This document shows, piece by piece, positions 42,626 to 51,488 of a stretch of 64,000 nucleotides of DNA; the stretch's first letter is position 1, and the number at the start of each line of letters is the position of its first letter. Position numbers and translations under genes: made by a program. The stretch covers positions 372,001 to 436,000 of the forward strand of contig NZ_BMNG01000002.1 of assembly GCF_014646335.1 (NCBI RefSeq). Direction: 5' to 3'. Source of the stretch: Streptomyces lasiicapitis (lineage in GTDB: Bacteria > Actinomycetota > Actinomycetes > Streptomycetales > Streptomycetaceae). The notes under the pieces are model-generated. The model worked only from the letters and a program-made list of their open reading frames with translations, was not told where the DNA came from and did no database searches.

Positions 42626-45600
42626 ATGGAAGCCACGCGCGCGAACGCTGAGCTCAGCCTGCTCGAAGCGGAGATGAGCGAACAGTTCGAGGAGCCGGCC
42701 TTCTTCACCACGGGAAGCGCCGCCGAACCGCGCACCCTGGTCGACATCCTCGACGCGACAGTGCGGGCACACCCCGACGAACCCGCCCTCGACGACGGCA
42801 CGCGCCAGCTGACGTACCGCGCGCTCGCCGCCGAGGTGGAACAGCTGCGGCGCGGGCTCGACGCCGCCGGAGTCGGCCGCGGCGACCGCGTCGGCGTCCG
42901 CGTGCCGAGCGGCACCAACGAGCTGTACGTGGCGATCCTCGCCGTCATCGCCGCGGGCGCCGCCTACGTCCCGGTCGACGCCGAGGACCCCGACGAGCGC
43001 GCCGACCTGGTCTTCGGCGAGGCCGGCGTGCGGACCGTCATCGGCGCCGGGCACGCCTTCACCGTCGACAAGCCCGCCGACGTCCCGGCCGGACGGCCCG
43101 GCCTCGACGACGACGCGTGGATCATCTTCACGTCCGGCTCGACCGGTAAGCCCAAGGGTGTCGCGGTGAGCAACCGCAGCGCCGCGGCGTTCGTGGACGC
43201 CGAGGCCGCCCTGTTCCTCCAGGAGGAGCCCATCGGGCCCGGCGACCGCGTCATGGCGGGTCTGTCCGTCGCGTTCGACGCGTCCTGCGAGGAGATGTGG
43301 CTGGCCTGGCGCCACGGCGCCTGCCTCGTGCCCGTACCGCGCGCGCAGGTACGCAGCGGCGCCGACCTCGGGCCCTGGCTGCTCGAGCAGGAGATCACCG
43401 TGGTCTCCACCGTGCCGACGCTCGCCGCCCTGTGGGAGCCCGAGACCCTCAACGACGTACGCCTGCTGATCTTCGGCGGTGAGGCCTGCCCGCCCGAGCT
43501 CACCCAGCGCCTGGTCACCGAGGGCCGCGAGGTGTGGAACACCTACGGCCCGACGGAGGCGACGGTCGTGGCGTGCGCCGCCCTGATGACCGGCGACGAG
43601 CCGATCCGGATCGGGCTGCCGCTGAACGGCTGGGAGCTGGTCGTCGTCGACGAGGCGGACCGGCCCGTACCGATGGGGGAGAGCGGTCAGCTCGTCATCG
43701 GCGGCGCGGGACTCGCCCGCTACCTCGACCCGGAGAAGGACGCAGAGAAGTACGCGCCCCTGGAGTCGATGGGCTGGCCGCGTGCCTACCGCAGCGGCGA
43801 CCTCGTCAAGGCCGACCCCGAGGGCCTGATCTTCCTCGGCCGCACCGACGAGCAGATCAAGCTCGGCGGGCGGCGTATCGAGCTCGGTGAGGTCGACGCC
43901 GCACTTCAGGCGCTCCCGAACGTCGCGGGCGCGGCCGCCGCCGTCCGCACCGCACGCGGCGGCAACCAGCTGCTTGTCGGCTACCTCGTCCCCCAGGACG
44001 GCTTCGACCAGGCGGCCGCCGTCGAGAAGCTGCGCGCCGAACTGCCCGCCGCGCTCGTGCCGTTGCTGGCCCCCGTCGAGGACCTGCCCACCCGCACCTC
44101 CGGCAAGGTCGACCGCAACGCCCTGCCCTGGCCCCTGCCCGACCTCGACACCGGCGGCAAGGCCGAGCAGCTGTACGGCACCGAGGCATGGCTCGCCGAG
44201 CAGTGGAGCGAGACCCTCGGCATCCCCGTGACCGGCGCGTCCGACGACTTCTTCGCGATCGGCGGCGGCAGCCTCGCCGCCGCCCAGCTCACCACCCGGC
44301 TGCGCACCCGCTACCCGAGCGCCGCCGTCATCGACATCTACGAGCGGCCCGTCCTGCGCAAGCTGGCCCGCCGCCTGGAGAAGTCCGCGCAGGACGACGC
44401 CGCCACCCGCGAGATCGCCCCCGTGCCCCTGCGGACCCAGGCCGCTCAAGTGGCCCTGCTGCTCCCGCTGTTCACCCTCGTCGGGCTGCGCTGGACGGTC
44501 GCGCTCGCCGCGCTCGGCAACGTCCTGCACCACTTCGGCGCCTACCCGTGGGCTCCGACCGCCTCCTGGTGGCTGATCGCCGCCGGCGTCCTCGTCCTGT
44601 ACAGCCCGCCCGGACGCCTCGCCGTCGCGGCGGGCGGCGCCCGGCTGCTCCTTCGCGGCGTCCAGCCCGGCAGCTATCCGCGCGGCGGCTCCGTGCACCT
44701 GCGCCTGTGGACCGCCGAACGCCTCGCCGAGTACAGCGGCGCGACCTCCCTGACCGGGTCCTGGCTGGAGCGGTACGCCCGCGCGCTCGGCGCCAAGGTC
44801 GGCTCCGAGGTCGACCTGCACTCGCTGCCGCCGGTCACAGGGCTGCTCAAGCTCGGCCGCGGCTGCGCCGTCGAGACCGAGGTGGACCTGTCCGGGCACT
44901 GGCTCGACGGCGACCGGCTCGAAATCGGCGCGATCAAGGTCGGCGCGGGCGCCGTGGTCGGCACCCGCAGCATCCTGTTCCCGGGCGCCCGCGTCGGCAA
45001 GCGCGCCGAGGTCGCCCCCGGCTCCGCCGTGCGCGGCCAGATCCCGACCGGCCAGCGCTGGGCCGGATCGCCCGCGGGCAAGCTCGGCAAGGCCAAGCGC
45101 GACTGGCCCAAGCAGCGCCCGCCGCGCGCCGTGCACTGGCGCGCGATGTACGGCATGACGGGCATCGCCCTCAGCCTGCTTCCGGTCGCGGCCGCCGTGC
45201 CCGCGCTGTTCGTCGCCCGCGCCTTCGTGACCGCCGACGCCGCCCTCGGCGAGGCCGTACGCGGCGCGCTGCTCGCCCTCGCCCCCGCGACCCTGGCGTT
45301 CGGCCTCGCCTACGCCCTGCTGATCCTCGTCGGCGTACGGCTGCTCAGCCTCGGGCTGCACGCGGGCACCCGCCCCACCCACAGCCGCATCGGCTGGCAG
45401 GCGTGGACCGTCACCCAGCTCATGGACCTGTCACGGCAGACGCTCTTCCCGCTGTACGCCGGGCTCGTCACCCCCGTCTGGATGCGGCTGCTCGGCATGC
45501 GCATCGGACGCGGCGCCGAGGTGTCCACCGTGCTCGCGCTGCCCAGCCTGACCACGGTCGGCGAGGGCGCGTTCCTCGCCGACGACACCCTGACCGCCCC

Positions 45601-46513
45601 GTACGAACTCGGTGGCGGCTGGGTGCGCATCGGCCGCGCCGAGATCGGCCGCCGCGCCTTCCTCGGCAACTCCGGCATGACCGCGCCCGGCCGTTCCGTG
45701 CCCGACGACGGCCTGGTCGGCGTGTTGTCGGCCACCCCCAAGAAGGCCAAGAAGGGCAGCTCCTACCTGGGCCTGCCGCCGGTCAAGCTGCCGCGCGCGG
45801 CGGCAGGGTCCGACGACAGCCGCACCTACGCGCCGCCCGCCCGCCTCAAGCTGGCCCGCGCCCTTGTCGAGGCGTGCCGGATCGTCCCGGTGTTCTGCTC
45901 GACGGCCCTGGTGATCTTCGTGGTCGCGCTGCTCGCCGCGGCCGCCGACCACGGCCTGTGGCTCGCCGCGCTCCTTTCCGGGGCGGTCCTGCTCGCCGCC
46001 GGGGCGCTCGGCTGCCTCGTCTCGATCGTGGCCAAGTGGCTGCTCGTCGGCCGCCACCGCACCGGCGAGCACCCGCTGTGGTGCGGCTTCGTGTGGCGCA
46101 ACGAGCTCGCGGACACCTTCGTCGAGATGGTCGCCGTGCCCTGGCTCGGTGGTGCCGTCCCCGGCACCCCGGTCATGAACCTGTGGCTGCGCGGCCTCGG
46201 CGCGCGCGTCGGCCGGGGCGTGTGGTGCGAGAGCTACTGGCTGCCGGAGACCGATCTCGTGACCCTCGAGTCCGCGACCAGCGTGAACCGGGGCAGTGTC
46301 CTGCAGACGCACCTCTTCCATGATCGGATCCTGCGGACGGATACTGTGGTCCTCCGTGCGGGCGCCACCCTGGGTCCGGGCGGGATCGTGCTGCCCGGCA
46401 GCGAGATCGGAGCCCGCTCGACCCTGGGCCCCGCGTCCCTCGTGATGGCCGGGGAGTCGGTACCGGCGGACACCCGCTGGCTGGGCAACCCGATCGAGGC
46501 CTGGCGCCCCTGA
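42626..46513 (+). CDS. Pls/PosA-type membrane nonribosomal peptide synthetase
   Basis: 1295-residue single-module synthetase like the epsilon-poly-lysine synthetase Pls. Residues about 35-510 form an adenylation domain (IIFTSGSTGKPKGVAVS, NTYGPTEATV, YRSGDLVK, GRTDEQIKLGGRRIE). A carrier domain follows, with phosphopantetheine serine S549 in FFAIGGGS. Then come six hydrophobic segments interleaved with three left-handed beta-helix/hexapeptide regions (such as LGPGGIVLPGSEIGARSTLG) in place of a canonical condensation domain; no HHxxxDG is seen. Such enzymes adenylate one amino acid and join it to short homopolymers or a conjugate at the membrane. The monomer is unknown. A stem-loop lies at the mRNA start. 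Confidence 0.9.
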   Translation: MEATRANAELSLLEAEMSEQFEEPAFFTTGSAAEPRTLVDILDATVRAHPDEPALDDGTRQLTYRALAAEVEQLRRGLDAAGVGRGDRVGVRVPSGTNELYVAILAVIAAGAAYVPVDAEDPDERADLVFGEAGVRTVIGAGHAFTVDKPADVPAGRPGLDDDAWIIFTSGSTGKPKGVAVSNRSAAAFVDAEAALFLQEEPIGPGDRVMAGLSVAFDASCEEMWLAWRHGACLVPVPRAQVRSGADLGPWLLEQEITVVSTVPTLAALWEPETLNDVRLLIFGGEACPPELTQRLVTEGREVWNTYGPTEATVVACAALMTGDEPIRIGLPLNGWELVVVDEADRPVPMGESGQLVIGGAGLARYLDPEKDAEKYAPLESMGWPRAYRSGDLVKADPEGLIFLGRTDEQIKLGGRRIELGEVDAALQALPNVAGAAAAVRTARGGNQLLVGYLVPQDGFDQAAAVEKLRAELPAALVPLLAPVEDLPTRTSGKVDRNALPWPLPDLDTGGKAEQLYGTEAWLAEQWSETLGIPVTGASDDFFAIGGGSLAAAQLTTRLRTRYPSAAVIDIYERPVLRKLARRLEKSAQDDAATREIAPVPLRTQAAQVALLLPLFTLVGLRWTVALAALGNVLHHFGAYPWAPTASWWLIAAGVLVLYSPPGRLAVAAGGARLLLRGVQPGSYPRGGSVHLRLWTAERLAEYSGATSLTGSWLERYARALGAKVGSEVDLHSLPPVTGLLKLGRGCAVETEVDLSGHWLDGDRLEIGAIKVGAGAVVGTRSILFPGARVGKRAEVAPGSAVRGQIPTGQRWAGSPAGKLGKAKRDWPKQRPPRAVHWRAMYGMTGIALSLLPVAAAVPALFVARAFVTADAALGEAVRGALLALAPATLAFGLAYALLILVGVRLLSLGLHAGTRPTHSRIGWQAWTVTQLMDLSRQTLFPLYAGLVTPVWMRLLGMRIGRGAEVSTVLALPSLTTVGEGAFLADDTLTAPYELGGGWVRIGRAEIGRRAFLGNSGMTAPGRSVPDDGLVGVLSATPKKAKKGSSYLGLPPVKLPRAAAGSDDSRTYAPPARLKLARALVEACRIVPVFCSTALVIFVVALLAAAADHGLWLAALLSGAVLLAAGALGCLVSIVAKWLLVGRHRTGEHPLWCGFVWRNELADTFVEMVAVPWLGGAVPGTPVMNLWLRGLGARVGRGVWCESYWLPETDLVTLESATSVNRGSVLQTHLFHDRILRTDTVVLRAGATLGPGGIVLPGSEIGARSTLGPASLVMAGESVPADTRWLGNPIEAWRP

Positions 46514-46584
46514 GGCGGCGGGCCGCGTCGCGGGACGCCGCGCGCGTCACGTCGTACGAGCACAGGGCAGGGAGCGGACCAGCG

Positions 46585-47916
46585 TTGAGCGGGCAGCAGA
46601 AGACGGCACCGGACCCCTACTTCCCGGGCAACGGTGACTCCCGCTACCGGGTGCACCGCTACGAGCTGGAGCTCGACTACCGGCCCGCACCGAACCGGCT
46701 CGCGGGCGCGGCCCGGCTCAGCGCCATAGCGGGCCGGGCGGCGCTGACCGAGTTCCAGCTGAACCTCGGCGACTTCCGCATCGGCCGCGTCCGCGTCGAC
46801 GGCCGCGCCGCGCACTACACGCACCGCGGCGGCAAGCTGCGGGTGCGCCCGGCGAAGGCGCTGCCCGCCGGGTCCGCGTTCACCGTCGACGTGCACTACG
46901 CGGGCAACCCCAGGCCGGTCAACAGCCCCTGGGGCGGGCTCGGCTGGGAGGAGCTCACCGACGGCGCGCTGGTCGCGAGCCAGCCCGTCGGGGCGCCGTC
47001 CTGGTACCCGTGCAACGACCGGCCCGCCGACAAGGCCGCGTACCAGATCTCGATCACGACCCCCTCGGCGTACCAGGTGGTGATCGGCGGCCGGCTGCTC
47101 ACCCGCACCACCAAGGCCTCCACCACCACCTGGCTCTACGAACAGCCCGCGCCCACCCCCAGCTATCTGGTCGGCCTGTCCGTCGGCAAGTACCAGACGG
47201 CGTTCCTCGGCGACCCGGGGCTCAGCGGGGTGCCGCAGACCGGGCACTTCCCGGCGCACCTGCTCGCCGAGTTCTCCCGGGACTTCGCGCGCCAGCCGCA
47301 GATGATGGCGCTCTTCGAGGAACTCTTCGGGCCCTACCCCTTCGCCGAGTACGTCGTCGTCGTCGCCGACGAGGAACTCGACGTGCCCGTCGAGGCGCAG
47401 GGCCTCTCGCTGTTCGGCGTCAACCACGTGGACGGCGCCCGGGGCGCGGAGCGCCTGGTGGCGCACGAACTCGCCCACCAGTGGTTCGGCAACAGCGTCA
47501 CCATCGCCGACTGGCGGCACATCTGGCTCAACGAGGGCCTCGCCAAGTACGCGGAGTGGCTCTGGTCGGAGCGCTCGGGCGGACGCGCCGCCCAGGAACT
47601 CGCCGCCGTCGCCCACCGATTGCTCGCCACGCAGCCCCAGGACCTCAAACTGGCCGACCCCGGCCGCAAGCTGATGTTCGACGACCGGCTCTACGAACGC
47701 GGTGGCCTCGCCGTGCACGCCGTGCGCTGCGCACTCGGCGACGACGCGTTCTTCCGGATGCTGCGCGAGTGGGCCACGGTCCACCGGCACGGCGTGGTCA
47801 GCACGCAGACGTTCACCGCCCACGTCGAGCGGTACGCCCGCGGCCCGGTGGACGAGCTGTTCCAGGCCTGGCTGTACGGGACGCGGCTGCCGGAGCTGCC
47901 CACCGCCGTCGCGTGA
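46585..47916 (+). CDS. M1-family zinc aminopeptidase
   Basis: 443-residue gluzincin without signal peptide. Zinc motif H294-E295-L-A-H298-Q-W and third ligand E317 (WLNEGLAKYAEW) are intact. The usual GxMEN exopeptidase motif is replaced by PVEAQGLS around residue 270, which keeps one Glu. The C-terminal helical domain is very short compared with full aminopeptidase N (about 850 aa). TTG start is chosen because AGGGAG lies 12 bases upstream and no ATG/GTG fits. It follows the Pls-type gene by 71 bp on the same strand, so it could trim or degrade the peptide product, as peptidases next to pls do. That role is inference. Confidence 0.85.
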   Translation: MSGQQKTAPDPYFPGNGDSRYRVHRYELELDYRPAPNRLAGAARLSAIAGRAALTEFQLNLGDFRIGRVRVDGRAAHYTHRGGKLRVRPAKALPAGSAFTVDVHYAGNPRPVNSPWGGLGWEELTDGALVASQPVGAPSWYPCNDRPADKAAYQISITTPSAYQVVIGGRLLTRTTKASTTTWLYEQPAPTPSYLVGLSVGKYQTAFLGDPGLSGVPQTGHFPAHLLAEFSRDFARQPQMMALFEELFGPYPFAEYVVVVADEELDVPVEAQGLSLFGVNHVDGARGAERLVAHELAHQWFGNSVTIADWRHIWLNEGLAKYAEWLWSERSGGRAAQELAAVAHRLLATQPQDLKLADPGRKLMFDDRLYERGGLAVHAVRCALGDDAFFRMLREWATVHRHGVVSTQTFTAHVERYARGPVDELFQAWLYGTRLPELPTAVA

Positions 47917-48021
47917 CGCGAAGCGGACGGCGGCATCACGGACGCGTCGATGAAAGCGACGTAAATTTCACCCGGCCCGATGCGGTTTGTCGCCGGGATT
48001 TCGGAAAACCGGGCGGGCCGA

Positions 48022-48058
48022 ATTGGCCAGAGTGCGGGAATCCGCCCGAAGGGCCAAT
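48022..48058 (+). other. nested hairpin in the gap before the BacA-like operon
   Basis: ATTGGCC (48022-48028) pairs with GGCCAAT (48052-48058), enclosing GCGG-GAAT-CCGC. The 271-bp gap 47917-48187 is otherwise less GC-rich than its surroundings. The hairpin may end the aminopeptidase transcript or be a leader structure. A tiny frame, ATG 48057 to TAG 48092 (MKPWSRRGTAA), begins at its right arm. Confidence 0.4.
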
Positions 48059-48155
48059 GAAGCCCTGGTCGCGGCGGGGCACGGCCGCCTAGGATCGCCG
48101 ACGCGAACCTGCACCAGCGGCGCGCGGGCCCGGGCGTCGTCCCATCACAACCGGA

Positions 48156-48173
48156 GAATTTCGGGGGAAATTC
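48156..48173. promoter_or_regulatory. inverted repeat just before the BacA-like gene
   Basis: GAATTTC-GGGG-GAAATTC: perfect 7-bp arms around a 4-bp spacer. It sits immediately upstream of the AAAGGGGAG ribosome-binding site of the gene starting at 48188. Candidate operator or RNA structure controlling the operon. Confidence 0.5.
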
Positions 48174-48187
48174 AAAGGGGAGTGGAA

Positions 48188-48793
48188 ATGATGACGGGGG
48201 AACAAGTGAGTGTCGTATCGCTCTCGCACGTGGCCGATGAGCTGGAACCGTCTTCGACGGTCGACGAGATCCGGTACCTGCACACCCTCGGCCCCACCGG
48301 CACCAACCTGGAGTCCGCGGCCCACCTGTGGTTCCGGCGGCGCGGGCGCGCCGACGACGGGCACGTCGTCCTGCACACGTCCCTCGAGAGCGCCATGGAG
48401 AGCGTGCCGAGAACCGGCGAACACGCGCTGCTCGCCTGTGCCGTCTACCCCGAGCTGCACACCCTCGTCTTCGGCAACCTCCACACCTGCCGCATGGTGG
48501 ACTGCTTCCTGTGGCCCACCCACGAAATGGTGCTCGCCGTCCCGCCGGACGCCCGCGCCGAGCCGCGCACCGTGGCCACCCACCCGGCCCCGGCCGGACT
48601 CGTACCGACCACGAGCGCACGGCAGTTGGTGACCAGCAACGCGCAGGCCGCCATCGACTGCGCGGACGGCCGCGCCGACGGGTGCGTCACCACCGTCGTC
48701 GCCGCGCGCGCCCACGGCCTGCGGGTCGTCCGCAGCTTCGGCGAGGTGCCGATGGTCTTCACCGTCCACCAGGTGCGGGAGCCCCGCCCATGA
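48188..48793 (+). CDS. BacA-like protein of the prephenate dehydratase superfamily
   Basis: 201-residue protein with the prephenate-dehydratase fold. Segments line up by eye with bacilysin BacA (prephenate decarboxylase): YLHTLGPTGTN (residues 30-40), HTSLESAMES, CAVYPELHTL, VATHPAPAGLVP, VTSNAQAAIDCADG and HGLRVVRSFGEVPM. The TRF motif with the catalytic threonine of true dehydratases is absent, as in BacA. I therefore expect a non-aromatising reaction on prephenate or a similar acid, but this is inference. Start is ATG 48188 or 48191 after AAAGGGGAG. First gene of an operon; the next gene overlaps by ATGA. Confidence 0.75.
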   Translation: MMTGEQVSVVSLSHVADELEPSSTVDEIRYLHTLGPTGTNLESAAHLWFRRRGRADDGHVVLHTSLESAMESVPRTGEHALLACAVYPELHTLVFGNLHTCRMVDCFLWPTHEMVLAVPPDARAEPRTVATHPAPAGLVPTTSARQLVTSNAQAAIDCADGRADGCVTTVVAARAHGLRVVRSFGEVPMVFTVHQVREPRP

Positions 48794-50064
48794 GCGACGC
48801 GCACGCCCCGTACCGCCTCAAGGACGACCTGCTCGACGAGGCCGCGCGGCTCGGCCGCGGTCTGCTGCCGCGGATCGACGCCTTCCGCACCCGCCAGCTC
48901 GACGACGGCACGGTGCCCGCCCCCGGCGCCGACGACCACCGCGCCCTGCTGGCCATCAAGGACGAGGCCGCCCGGTGGTTCACCGGGCACGGCAGGACCG
49001 CGCAGGCCGACGCCCTCACCGCCGACATCGACGACTGGCTCGCCGCCGGACTCGAAACCCCGCCGCACTTCGCCCGCAGCCGCGACGCCCTCACCGCGCC
49101 CGCCGACGGCGACTGGGCCGCGTTCCTCGCCCCCGTGCAGACCACCAACAGCGTCCCGCCGGTCGGCCGCCGACTGGAGTTCTTCCTCGTACGCCGCAAG
49201 GAACCCGACGCGCTGCCCGACCTCGCCGTCCACTACCCGCACCCCAAGAACAACTGCCAGGCCACCGTGCTGCTCGCCGGCAGCGCGGGACTGACGAGCG
49301 GCAACTGCATCGTCTTCTTCCCGGAGAACGTCGCGGCCCACGACAAGGTGGTCGAACAGGGCTACGCGATCTTCTTCTTCAGCAAGTTCCGCCGCATCCA
49401 CGAGACGTACGCCCTGCCCTCCGCGCGCTCCGTGCTCACCGCCGACACCGTGCCCCGCGGGTCCGCAGGACTCGACCCCGAGGTGTGCTACCAGGCACGA
49501 TCCGTCTGGGGATATCTGCACGACTACTTCCACCACCAGGGGCAGTGGCCGCTCGACCGGCACGTCAAGCTCAAGATGAACTGGTTCATCGGCCTCCTTG
49601 AGGAGTTGAAGGTCGACGCCAAGACCGTGCTCGCCTGCCACGACGACCGCGTCGTGCCGTACGCGGGGGAGCAGATCGCCATGATTCTGCTGGAGCGCAT
49701 GTTCCGGTATCCGCTCGACGCCCACGCCGTACGCAACTTCGACGCGGGCACCGGTGTCTTCCTCTACTCCTGGCTGCGCGCGCGCCGCGCGATCGTCGAC
49801 GGGCGCGGCGGCGGGCTGCGCCTGGACCACGAGCGGGTCGTCGACGCGCTGCGGGAGTTGATCGCCACGATCGAGGGTATGGAAGCGGCCGTCGGCACGT
49901 CCGCGGAGTACCGCGCGGCGGCCAAGGAACTGGTACGTGGCCAACTGCCCGAAGGCGCGGAGGGTGATCGCTACGCCTTCACCGACGACCAGCGGCGGCT
50001 CGTCGGGGCACGGGAGCGGCTCGCCTCCTTGCCGCCGCTGCGGTTTGCTCCCGCGGAGATGTGA
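48790..50064 (+). CDS. DUF6421-like protein of unknown function
   Basis: 424-residue cytoplasmic protein. The C-terminal half recalls, from memory, the Streptomyces DUF6421 family: HDYFHHQGQWPLDRHVKLKM, NWFIGLLEELKVD, LLERMFRYPLDAHAVRNFD and LRLDHERVVDALRELIATIE. The N-terminal 150 residues are helical and variable. The HDYFHH block followed by ExxK/ELKVD on helices could be a metal site, so an oxidative or hydrolytic enzyme is conceivable, but no known catalytic motif is recognised. Start codon overlaps the BacA-like stop, so it is a core member of this operon. Confidence 0.65.
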   Translation: MSDAHAPYRLKDDLLDEAARLGRGLLPRIDAFRTRQLDDGTVPAPGADDHRALLAIKDEAARWFTGHGRTAQADALTADIDDWLAAGLETPPHFARSRDALTAPADGDWAAFLAPVQTTNSVPPVGRRLEFFLVRRKEPDALPDLAVHYPHPKNNCQATVLLAGSAGLTSGNCIVFFPENVAAHDKVVEQGYAIFFFSKFRRIHETYALPSARSVLTADTVPRGSAGLDPEVCYQARSVWGYLHDYFHHQGQWPLDRHVKLKMNWFIGLLEELKVDAKTVLACHDDRVVPYAGEQIAMILLERMFRYPLDAHAVRNFDAGTGVFLYSWLRARRAIVDGRGGGLRLDHERVVDALRELIATIEGMEAAVGTSAEYRAAAKELVRGQLPEGAEGDRYAFTDDQRRLVGARERLASLPPLRFAPAEM

Positions 50065-50115
50065 CCGGAAGCGATGCAGACGTATACGGACTGACGGACT
50101 AGGGGACGAGCAGCC

Positions 50116-50550
50116 ATGGGAAGCCTTGACCGGGCCACGATGGACGCCGCGGTGCGGCAGTACTTCGAGGCGTGCAACAAAGTCGACCGCGACCTGTTCG
50201 CCCGGTGCCTCTCCGAGGAGGTCGTGCACTACCTCGCCCACGGCATGTCCGGGCCCGTGCACGGCATCGACCCCATCGTCGAGCGCTGGGGCGCCGACGT
50301 ACGGGCCAACGACTCGCACTGGGCGGTGGACGCCGTCTACGCCGACGAGCACACCCGCACCGCCGTCTGCGAGTGGACCGCCTTCAAGCCGCGCCTGGGC
50401 AAGGTGCTGCGCGGCGCGGAGGTCTACCGCTTCGACGACACAGGACTGATCGACGAGGTCCGCATCTACTACGCGTCCCGCCGCGACGACAGCGTCGACG
50501 CCAACGAACTGGAGGGCTACCCCTACGCCGAGCGGGGGTTCGCCACATGA
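50116..50550 (+). CDS. SnoaL/NTF2-like protein
   Basis: 144-residue cone-shaped NTF2-like fold: AAVRQYFEACNKVDRDLFAR, LSEEVVHYLAHGMSGPVHG, then strands TAVCEWTAFKP and VYRFDDTGLIDEVRIYY. Such proteins are isomerases, cyclases, dehydratases or ligand binders in many antibiotic pathways. Paired Asp/His residues line the predicted cavity. ATG at 50116 lies 51 bp after the DUF6421-like gene, and the stop overlaps the aminotransferase start (ATGA). It likely acts on the pathway intermediate between the BacA-like and aminotransferase steps. Confidence 0.82.
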   Translation: MGSLDRATMDAAVRQYFEACNKVDRDLFARCLSEEVVHYLAHGMSGPVHGIDPIVERWGADVRANDSHWAVDAVYADEHTRTAVCEWTAFKPRLGKVLRGAEVYRFDDTGLIDEVRIYYASRRDDSVDANELEGYPYAERGFAT

Positions 50551-51488
50551 CCAGTGCGGTCCGGGCGCCCGCCGCACCCCTCGACGACCGGGACGGCGTC
50601 ATCTGGCTCGACGGCGATTTCGTGCCCTGGCGAGCCGCCCAACTGCACGTCCTCAGCCATGGGTTGCACTACGGCGGCAGCGTCTTCGAGGGCGAACGGG
50701 CCTACGGCGGCCGCGTCTTCAAGCTGCGCGAGCACAGCGACCGGCTCGTCGCCTCGGCCCGCCGCATGGGCTTCGAACTCCCCTGGACGGCCGCCGAGTT
50801 GGACGCCGCCACCTGCGAGACCGTCGCCCGCGCCGGCCTCACCGACGGCTACGTCCGGCCCGTCGCCTGGCGCGGCAGCGACACCCTGCGCCTGGTCGCC
50901 CCGGACAACACCGTGCACGTGGCCGTCGCCGCCTGGCCCTGGCCGCGGATCTTCACCGACGGGCCGCGCGGCATCACCCTGCGCACCTCACGCTGGCGGC
51001 GCCCCGCCCCCGACACCGCCCCGGTCACCGCCAAGACCGCGGCCGGGTACGCCCTCGGGTCCCTCGCCGGACAGGAGGCCGAGGAAGCGGGCTGCGACGA
51101 CGCGCTGCTCCTCGACCACCGGGGCCGCCTCGCCGAGGCCACCGGCGCCAACCTCTTCCTCGTCCTCGACGGCGCACTCCACACCCCGCCCCCGGAGTGC
51201 GTCCTCGACGGCATCACCCGCCGCACCGTCATCGCCCTCGCCCACGACCTGGGCCTCACGGTCGTCGAACGCCACCTCGCCCCCGCCGAACTCGACCGCG
51301 CCACCGAGGTGTTCCTCACCGGCACGGCGTACGAGGTCCAGCCGGTGACCGCCGTGGACGACCGGCGGTACCCGCTGGGTGAGGTGGGCGCGGCGCTGGC
51401 GGAGGCGTATGCGGAGGCGGTGCGCGGGGCCGGGGCGGGCGGGGAGGCGCGCCCGGCCGGAGCGGCGGTCGCGGGCGACCCCGGATGA
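50547..51488 (+). CDS. class IV (branched-chain type) aminotransferase
   Basis: 313-residue fold-type IV PLP aminotransferase similar to IlvE. HVLSHGLHYGGSVFEGERAY and RLREH-like FKLREHSDRLV are the N-terminal signature. The PLP lysine is in VTAKTAAGYALGSLAG (about residue 159) and the conserved Glu in LAEATGANLFLVLDG. Branched-chain or other hydrophobic 2-keto acids are expected substrates; an unusual keto acid made by the operon is inferred. The C-terminus has an Ala/Gly-rich tail. The stop overlaps the AzlC start, which couples amino acid formation to export. Confidence 0.87.
   Translation: MTSAVRAPAAPLDDRDGVIWLDGDFVPWRAAQLHVLSHGLHYGGSVFEGERAYGGRVFKLREHSDRLVASARRMGFELPWTAAELDAATCETVARAGLTDGYVRPVAWRGSDTLRLVAPDNTVHVAVAAWPWPRIFTDGPRGITLRTSRWRRPAPDTAPVTAKTAAGYALGSLAGQEAEEAGCDDALLLDHRGRLAEATGANLFLVLDGALHTPPPECVLDGITRRTVIALAHDLGLTVVERHLAPAELDRATEVFLTGTAYEVQPVTAVDDRRYPLGEVGAALAEAYAEAVRGAGAGGEARPAGAAVAGDPG

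Noticed and set aside
48057..48092. An amino-acid attenuation leader peptide (MKPWSRRGTAA)
   Set aside because: Only one tryptophan and no run of control codons; kept only as part of the leader observation.
48188..48793. Calling this gene a true prephenate dehydratase (pheA)
   Set aside because: The TRF motif with the catalytic threonine and the ACT domain are absent; similarity is closer to BacA.
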